Origin: Microterricola gilva
Lineage (GTDB): Bacteria > Actinomycetota > Actinomycetes > Actinomycetales > Microbacteriaceae
Direction of reading: 5' to 3'
Length of the DNA stretch: 64,000 bases
NCBI RefSeq assembly: GCF_004217495.1
Contig: NZ_SHLC01000001.1
Location: 1,302,001-1,366,000 of the forward strand
The notes below the pieces were generated by a model. The model saw only the letters and a program-made list of their open reading frames with translations, was not told the DNA's origin and made no database searches. Below, piece after piece: positions 57,513 to 64,000 of this stretch. The position numbers were made by a program, and so were the translations under genes. The first letter of the stretch is position 1. Every line of letters begins with the position of its first letter.

Positions 57513-58181
57513 ATGACGACACCCAGCTTCGGTGGCACCGCATACTCCAACATGCAGGCACCCGGCTCCCGCTACATTCTGCCCAGCTTCGAGGAGCGCA
57601 CGGCCTACGGCTACAAGCGCCAGGACCCGTACGCCAAGTTGTTCGAGGACCGCATCATCTTCCTCGGCGTGCAGGTTGACGACGCCTCGGCCGACGACGT
57701 GATGGCCCAGCTTCTCGTGCTCGAGAGCATGGACCCCGACCGCGACATCCAGATGTACATCAACTCGCCCGGTGGTTCGTTCACCGCGATGACGGCCATC
57801 TACGACACGATGCAGTACATCCGTCCGCAGGTGCAGACGATCGTTCTCGGCCAGGCAGCATCCGCGGCCGCCGTGCTGACGGCCGCCGGCGCTCCAGGCA
57901 AGCGTCTGGCACTGCCGAACGCCCGCATCCTGATCCACCAGCCCGCCGTCGGCGAGGCCGGCCGCGGTCAGGCATCGGACATCGAGATCCAGGCCAAGGA
58001 GATCCTGCGCATGCGCACCTGGCTCGAGGAGACGCTGGCCAGGCACTCCAACCGCGATGCGGCCCAGGTGAACAAGGACATCGACCGCGACAAGATCCTC
58101 AGCGCAGAAGAGGCGCTCGAGTACGGTCTCATCGACCAGGTGCTCACCTCGCGCAAGAGCCTCGCAGCGCTGAGCAAGTAG
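57513..58181 (+). CDS. clpP2: ATP-dependent Clp protease proteolytic subunit 2
   Basis: 222 residues. Ser117 in GQAASAAA, His142 in LIHQPAVG and the Asp in RDKILSAEEALEYGLID. Its N-terminal extension (about 1-40) is longer than in ClpP1, as in other actinobacteria. Second half of the ClpP1P2 protease. Confidence 0.97.
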   Translation: MTTPSFGGTAYSNMQAPGSRYILPSFEERTAYGYKRQDPYAKLFEDRIIFLGVQVDDASADDVMAQLLVLESMDPDRDIQMYINSPGGSFTAMTAIYDTMQYIRPQVQTIVLGQAASAAAVLTAAGAPGKRLALPNARILIHQPAVGEAGRGQASDIEIQAKEILRMRTWLEETLARHSNRDAAQVNKDIDRDKILSAEEALEYGLIDQVLTSRKSLAALSK

Positions 58182-58203
58182 ACCTGAGCGGGCTTCTCGC
58201 GCA

Positions 58204-58962
58204 ATGAACGCGGCGGATGACTGGCTGTATGACAGCCGGGCCATCCGCCGCGTTTCTGCGTATTCGGATGCCGAGATCGACCATCGCAGCTGGCCGGCGA
58301 GTATCCCGGCGATCGCGCAGGTGCTCCGAGACGGCCTGGAGCCGGCATCCGGGGTGACGTTCCTGGTCGGGGAGAACGGCAGCGGCAAGTCGACTCTGCT
58401 CGAGGGCATCGCGACGGCCTATGGCTTGCCGCCGGAAGGCGGCAGCAATCAGGGCTCGCATTCCACGCGCCCGACGGAATCGCCGCTCGGCGACTGGCTG
58501 CGCATCGAGCGGAGCCCGACGGCGCCGCGCTGGGGTTTCTTCCTGCGTGCAGAGACGATGCATGGCTACTACAGCTATCTCGAGGCCCTGCCGAACAGTC
58601 CAGACCAGCATCTGCACTCTCTCAGCCACGGAGAGTCGTTCAACGAGCTGCTCGAGAACAAGCTCAACCATCCGCGCTACGTCACCGGTCTGGCGTGCCT
58701 CGACGAGCCGGAGGCCGCGCTGTCGTTCGCGTCGACCCTGAACTGGATGGTGGGATTGCGCGAGATGGTCGAGCGTGGAACCCAGGTGATCTGTGCGACG
58801 CACTCGCCGATCCTGGCCTCCCTGCCCGGGGCGCGCATCCTCGAACTGGGGGAGTGGGGCATCCGGGAGGCGGACTGGTCCGATCTGCAGATCGTGCAGC
58901 ATTGGCGCAGCTATCTGGATTCGCCCGAACGGTACCTGCGCCACCTCTTCGCCCCCGAGTGA
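58204..58962 (+). CDS. small AAA/ABC-like ATPase
   Basis: 252 residues. Walker A GENGSGKST near residue 57, an ABC-like signature LSHGES, Walker B ACLDEPEAAL and a switch His in CATHSP. It resembles the predicted ATPases with an SMC/ABC head fold (AAA_23/AAA_21 type). It lies 22 bp after clpP2 and before clpX, in the same direction, so it may share their transcript. Function unknown. Confidence 0.8.
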   Translation: MNAADDWLYDSRAIRRVSAYSDAEIDHRSWPASIPAIAQVLRDGLEPASGVTFLVGENGSGKSTLLEGIATAYGLPPEGGSNQGSHSTRPTESPLGDWLRIERSPTAPRWGFFLRAETMHGYYSYLEALPNSPDQHLHSLSHGESFNELLENKLNHPRYVTGLACLDEPEAALSFASTLNWMVGLREMVERGTQVICATHSPILASLPGARILELGEWGIREADWSDLQIVQHWRSYLDSPERYLRHLFAPE

Positions 58963-59084
58963 GTAGCCCCGGAGGCGACGCGCCAGAGAATCTGCGAGCC
59001 ACAAACGGCGGGATGTCGGCATCACAGGCTAGGCTCGGATTACGTTCTGAAACATCAGTTTCGCGACGCTGAGGAGGCGGACGA

Positions 59085-60359
<1,275 letters not shown>

Positions 60360-60383
60360 AGAGGCTAGCGAGAGGCTCCGCCC

Positions 60384-61583
60384 ATTCTGCAACCGATCTT
60401 CGCCGGTATCGTCGCCGCGATCACGGGGTTCGCCAGTTCTTTCGCCCTGGTCATCGCCGGGCTCGCCGCCGTCGGCGCCAGCGATGCGCAAGCGGCGTCC
60501 GGGCTCTTCGCCCTCTGCATCACGGTCGGCATCTGCTGCATCGTCGTGCCGTGGCTGACCAGGGTCCCGATCTCCTTCGCCTGGTCCACGCCGGGAGCAG
60601 CGCTGCTCCTGGCCGCGGCCGAGTCGACCCAGAACTTCGCCGCGGCAGTCGGCGCGTTCATCGTGTGCGCGATCCTGATCGTGCTCTGCGGGCTATGGCC
60701 GACGCTCGGTCGCCTCATCACCCGCATCCCGAAGCCGATCGCGGCCGCGATGCTCGCCGGCATCCTGTTCCCGATCTGCCTCGCACCCGTGACGGCGTCG
60801 GTCGAGCAGCCGCTCATCGCACTGCCCATGATCCTGGTGTGGCTGATCCTCGCTCGGCTGGCTCCGCGCTGGGCCGTCCCGGCCGCGATGCTCGTCGCCA
60901 CGATCGGCATCGCCGTCATGGCGGGGCCGGGTGCCTTCACCGCCCAGTCCTCCATGCCGCGGCTGGAATTCATCGCACCCGAGTTCGTCCCTGCCGTCAT
61001 CGTGAGTCTGGGGCTCCCACTCTTCATCGTGACGATGGCCGGCCAGAACGTGCCCGGTTTCGCGGTCATGTCGACGTTCGGCTACTCCGTCGCTCCTCGG
61101 CCGGTGCTCCTGACGAGTGGCGTCGCCTCCGCGGCCGGCGCGTTCTTCGGCGGGCACGTGATCAACCTGGCCGCGATCACGGCCGCGCTGATGGCCAGCC
61201 CGGAGGCCCACCCCGATCGTTCGAAGCGCTGGATCGCCACGGTGACCTCGGGCTTCGCCTACCTGCTGCTCGGCGCCGGAGCCGGCTTCGCCGCCGCGCT
61301 CGTCTCCGCCGCGCCGCCCATCCTGATCACCGCGGTGGCTGGGCTGGCCCTCCTCGGCGCGCTCGTGACGTCGGTGACGTCGGCGCTGGATGCCGCTGAG
61401 CACCGCATCACGGCGATCGCGACGTTCCTGGTCACGGCGTCCGGTGTCACGATCGCCGGAATCGGCTCGGCGTTCTGGGGACTGCTCGTCGGCGGCGTGT
61501 TCGCGCTGTGGCTCGGTCCCCTGGGCCGCAGGCGAGCGCAGGAGCCCGAGCCCGAGCAGGAGCCAGAGCGGGAGTCGGTCTAG
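60384..61583 (+). CDS. BenE-family transporter, non-standard start
   Basis: About 399 residues. The frame continues well upstream of the first standard start codon (GTG 60546): LQPIFAGIVAAITGFASSFALVIAGLAAVGAS is the ordinary N-terminus of benzoate/H+ symporters. A stop at 60366-60368 leaves only ATT 60384 or CTG 60387 as starts, with GAGAGG eight bases before ATT. Twelve or so membrane helices. Moves aromatic acids or similar solutes in this family; substrate unproven. Confidence 0.85.
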   Translation: MLQPIFAGIVAAITGFASSFALVIAGLAAVGASDAQAASGLFALCITVGICCIVVPWLTRVPISFAWSTPGAALLLAAAESTQNFAAAVGAFIVCAILIVLCGLWPTLGRLITRIPKPIAAAMLAGILFPICLAPVTASVEQPLIALPMILVWLILARLAPRWAVPAAMLVATIGIAVMAGPGAFTAQSSMPRLEFIAPEFVPAVIVSLGLPLFIVTMAGQNVPGFAVMSTFGYSVAPRPVLLTSGVASAAGAFFGGHVINLAAITAALMASPEAHPDRSKRWIATVTSGFAYLLLGAGAGFAAALVSAAPPILITAVAGLALLGALVTSVTSALDAAEHRITAIATFLVTASGVTIAGIGSAFWGLLVGGVFALWLGPLGRRRAQEPEPEQEPERESV

Positions 61584-62749
61584 GCGAGGTCGTCGTCGGT
61601 GCGGGCACCGAAGACGATCTCATCCCAGCTCGGCATCGATGCCCTGCCCTTCTTGCCGCGAGCCTGAGCCGCCGCGGGAGCCGGGGTCGGTGCAGGTGCA
61701 GGCGCCGGTGCTGCCTGCGGTGTCGTTGAGGCACTGGTCGGCCTGCTGGCCGCACCCCAGAGGCGGAGTGTCGGGTTGCTCGGCTCCGGATCGCTCTGCT
61801 GCTCGTCGGCGTCGTCCGACGCGTCGGCCGCAGGCAGGTCCAGTTCGGTGTCGAACGGCAGCGCGAGATGCTCCGCTTCGGATGTCGCGGCTGACTCGCT
61901 GACGGCGGCCGCCTCGCGCTCACCGCGTCGGCGACGCAGCGCCTCGAGCAGATCGGCCGTCTCGCTGAGCGACGGAGCCGGTTCGTCGGCCCGCTTGATC
62001 GCGGCCTTCGTGACGGCGGGGCTCGATGCGGCCGCCCTGCCGTAGGGAACGGGTTCCAGCTGGGGCACGACATCGCCGAGGTCGTCGCCGATGATCGGGT
62101 CACGGAACGTGAACGCCCCGCTGTCGAAGCGCGACTCGTCGATGGTGGTGTCGTGGCCGACGGCGCGCAGGCGGGGGATCAGCGATCCGCTGATCTCGCC
62201 CTGCTGTGAGAGCGTGACGGCCTCGGAGTTCAGCGGCGAGAGGGTGAGCTTCTTCGGTTCGAATGCCCAGCGGGCGTCGTGGTCGATGCCGTCGGCGGTG
62301 AACGCCAGCTTGATGACCCAGCCTCCCGCCGGCTCCTTCCAGCTGGCCCAGCGTTCGCCGTGCGCACCAAGTGATGCCAGGCGGTCGCGGATGACGGTTC
62401 CGAAGGTCATCGCATCGTCGGCCGGCTCTGGGTCGATAGCCGTGTGCACCGGCACGCCGAGGGCGGACGAGACCATGTGCTCGCGTTCGGCGACGACGGG
62501 GCCCTCGAAGCGCTGGATGTACTCCAGTGATGCGCCGGTGACGGCCGCGACATCGTCGGCGGACATTCCGGAGCGGATGTAGGCCTGAACCTCGCGTGGG
62601 GAGAGTTTGGGACTGTTCGTCACCTCGGGCTGCGCCTGGCGCAGTCGCGATTGCAAGACTTCGTCGATGACGATGCGGAAGCGTTCGCCTTCGTCTGAGG
62701 CGACGAGAAGCGCCCCGTTCTCGACGCCGATAACCTTCAGTTCCTGCAT
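61580..62749 (-). CDS. sepH: septation protein SepH (DUF3071)
   Basis: 389 residues. The N-terminal DUF3071 domain (about 1-190) includes LSPREVQAYIRSGMSADDVAAVTG, the HTH region, and EGPVVAEREHM. A long Pro/Ala-rich disordered linker leads to the conserved C-terminal RASMPSWDEIVFG. SepH helps FtsZ assemble at the division site in actinobacteria. Overlaps the convergent transporter gene by four bases. Confidence 0.92.
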   Translation of the reverse strand: MQELKVIGVENGALLVASDEGERFRIVIDEVLQSRLRQAQPEVTNSPKLSPREVQAYIRSGMSADDVAAVTGASLEYIQRFEGPVVAEREHMVSSALGVPVHTAIDPEPADDAMTFGTVIRDRLASLGAHGERWASWKEPAGGWVIKLAFTADGIDHDARWAFEPKKLTLSPLNSEAVTLSQQGEISGSLIPRLRAVGHDTTIDESRFDSGAFTFRDPIIGDDLGDVVPQLEPVPYGRAAASSPAVTKAAIKRADEPAPSLSETADLLEALRRRRGEREAAAVSESAATSEAEHLALPFDTELDLPAADASDDADEQQSDPEPSNPTLRLWGAASRPTSASTTPQAAPAPAPAPTPAPAAAQARGKKGRASMPSWDEIVFGARTDDDLA

Positions 62750-62953
62750 TGCGTTGAGCCCTTTCGCGCTGGCTGACGCTGCCTAGAATGCCACGCACAA
62801 GGCCCATTTCGAGGGAATACACCGGGCGCGCCGGAAGTTCTCTTGCACGGGCGCAAAAACAGGCGCGAAGCAGGGTTTGCTATTCCCCGCGCTTTGTTGC
62901 AAACTATGCCCGCCGATTTAAGTTGTGGCGGCAGTATATGGAAGTGGATGGGT

Positions 62954-63247
62954 ATGGCAACGGATTACGACGCACCTCGGAAGACCGACGATGATTCTGA
63001 CTCGATCGAGGCGCTGAAGGAGCGAGTACCCGACAAGATGTCGGGCGTCGTGGATGTCGAAGATGCCGACAACCCCGGTGGCTTCGACCTGCCTGGTGCC
63101 GATCTCTCAGACCTGGACCTCGACGTGGTCGTGCTGCCCCCGCAGGCAGACGAGTTCACGTGTGTGAGCTGCTTCCTCGTGAAGCACCGCTCGCAGGTTG
63201 ACCACGAGTCGAAGCTCGGACCGATCTGCCTGGAGTGCGCAGCCTAG
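62954..63247 (+). CDS. DUF4193 family protein
   Basis: 97 residues from ATG 62954 (an ATG two codons upstream is possible). An acidic N-terminus, a linker rich in Asp and Leu, and a C-terminal zinc site with CVSC and CLEC. The family is conserved in actinobacteria with unknown function, and resembles a partner of the transcription machinery only by its acidic-plus-zinc-finger form. Overlaps the next gene by four bases. Confidence 0.85.
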   Translation: MATDYDAPRKTDDDSDSIEALKERVPDKMSGVVDVEDADNPGGFDLPGADLSDLDLDVVVLPPQADEFTCVSCFLVKHRSQVDHESKLGPICLECAA

Positions 63248-63732
63248 GCAGCAGGCGAATCAGTTTCTGGCCGTCGCGATCGATTGATCGCGGCGGCCAA
63301 TTCTGTTGGGCGGCGGCTCGAGATCAGCCAGTACGGCGTCGGGTCTGCCTCGTCGAGCAGCGGCACGCGTACGACCGACTTCACCCAGCCGCGAATGAGC
63401 ATCCATGCCCGTGCATCCAGCCGGGGCCCGCGTTCGGCAAAAGCCTCAGCGCCTTCACAGGCTGACGCCTCCCCGAGCTGGTCGAGGCGGATGCCGGCCC
63501 GTCCGGCCGTGAGCATCCCGTCCGCGACCGTGATGCGCGGAGACGCGAGGAGCAACAGCGCGACGCAGCCGGCGTAGAGCACGATGGCCGTGACGATGCC
63601 GGCCGGCATGCTGATGGGGGCGAGCACGAGGATGCTGGCTGGGATGACGAGGGCCGTGGAGATGAACATCCACGGGTTCGGCCACAGCCGTTCGCTGAAT
63701 GCGGGAGCTGACGAGTCATTGTTAACGGGCAT
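63244..63732 (-). CDS. DUF3093 family membrane protein
   Basis: 162 residues. [22 protein letters not shown], two adjacent membrane helices, then [29 protein letters not shown] are the family pattern. DUF3093 genes lie beside dut in many actinobacteria, as here (divergent). Function unknown. Confidence 0.85.
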   Translation of the reverse strand: MPVNNDSSAPAFSERLWPNPWMFISTALVIPASILVLAPISMPAGIVTAIVLYAGCVALLLLASPRITVADGMLTAGRAGIRLDQLGEASACEGAEAFAERGPRLDARAWMLIRGWVKSVVRVPLLDEADPTPYWLISSRRPTELAAAINRSRRPETDSPAA

Positions 63733-63770
63733 GGCTCTATTCGATCAGAGTTCTGCACTACCCTCGACAC

Positions 63771-64000
63771 GTGGCTGAAAGCGTTGAAGTATTGATCACG
63801 GCATCCGTCGTTCCCCACTACGCCCATCCGGGCGATGCGGGAGCCGACCTGCACTCGGCGGAGTCGTTGACTCTGGCCCCGGGGGAGCGTGCCCTCGTCG
63901 GCACCGGCGTCTCGATTGCGTTGCCTCACGGCTTCGCCGCATTCGTCGTTCCGCGGAGCGGCCTCGCGGCCAAGCACGGCATCACCATCGTGAACAGTCC
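63771..64000 (+). CDS. dut: dUTP diphosphatase (3' end outside window)
   Basis: 76 residues are inside the window from GTG 63771. Motif 1 [11 protein letters not shown] and motif 2 [11 protein letters not shown] are clear; motifs 3-5 lie beyond the end. The enzyme turns dUTP to dUMP to keep uracil out of DNA. Confidence 0.93.
   Translation, partial: MAESVEVLITASVVPHYAHPGDAGADLHSAESLTLAPGERALVGTGVSIALPHGFAAFVVPRSGLAAKHGITIVNS

Overview
The window is chromosomal DNA of a high-GC actinobacterium, most likely of the family Microbacteriaceae. This rests on the gene content (SepH, DUF4193 and DUF3093 families, twin clpP genes ahead of clpX, an SCO7613-like membrane giant) and on very GC-rich codon use. 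It carries one complete-looking temperate siphovirus prophage of about 39.9 kb.

Left chromosomal arm (1-13548): the end of an ASCH-domain gene, an unusual SDR-family protein, rpiB, an Fpg/Nei DNA glycosylase, a PaiB-like FMN-binding protein, a two-component system (NarL/LuxR type), two membrane-protein genes on the minus strand (one of 1271 residues), a FAD-dependent oxidoreductase, an alpha/beta hydrolase and a small membrane protein.

Prophage (13549-53458): inserted into the 3' half of tRNA-Gly(TCC) and bounded by identical 48-bp direct repeats. The intact tRNA gene is rebuilt at the right end from phage-supplied 3' sequence plus a phage-supplied terminator. Order: tyrosine integrase (minus), immunity switch (minus-strand HTH repressor against plus-strand Cro-like, excisionase-like, GIY-YIG and KilAC antirepressor genes), a 365-bp gap, an RNA ligase, and a long early operon of short, overlapping genes. 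The early operon includes RusA, a RecE-like nuclease, an orphan cytosine methyltransferase, a replisome organizer with internal iterons and an SSB. A promoter-terminator pair follows, then two HNH genes around a metallophosphoesterase. The structural operon runs terminase, portal, MuF, scaffold, capsid, connectors, tail tube, frameshifted chaperones, tape measure, tail tip and tail spike. A minus-strand acyltransferase cassette, an M23 endolysin, holin-like genes and a right-end control region complete it.

The control logic is the most interesting part. The candidate repressor is only 100 residues and has no self-cleavage domain, yet a LexA-type SOS box lies exactly on the promoter of a small leaderless minus-strand gene (52007-52327). 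TGCGCA-type operator motifs occur both in the switch and, with a 24-bp shared sequence, in a promoter near attR that seems to drive a short terminator-bounded RNA. Stem-loops separate the modules of the late operon (four in a row before the scaffold gene), and one hides the ribosome-binding site of a holin-like gene.

Right chromosomal arm (53459-64000): tRNA-Gly, tRNA-Pro, tig, a TPR protein, a DMT transporter, clpP1-clpP2, a small ATPase, clpX, a BenE-type transporter lacking a standard start codon, sepH, DUF4193 and DUF3093 genes, and the start of dut. All functional names come from reading motifs by eye; no database search was run.
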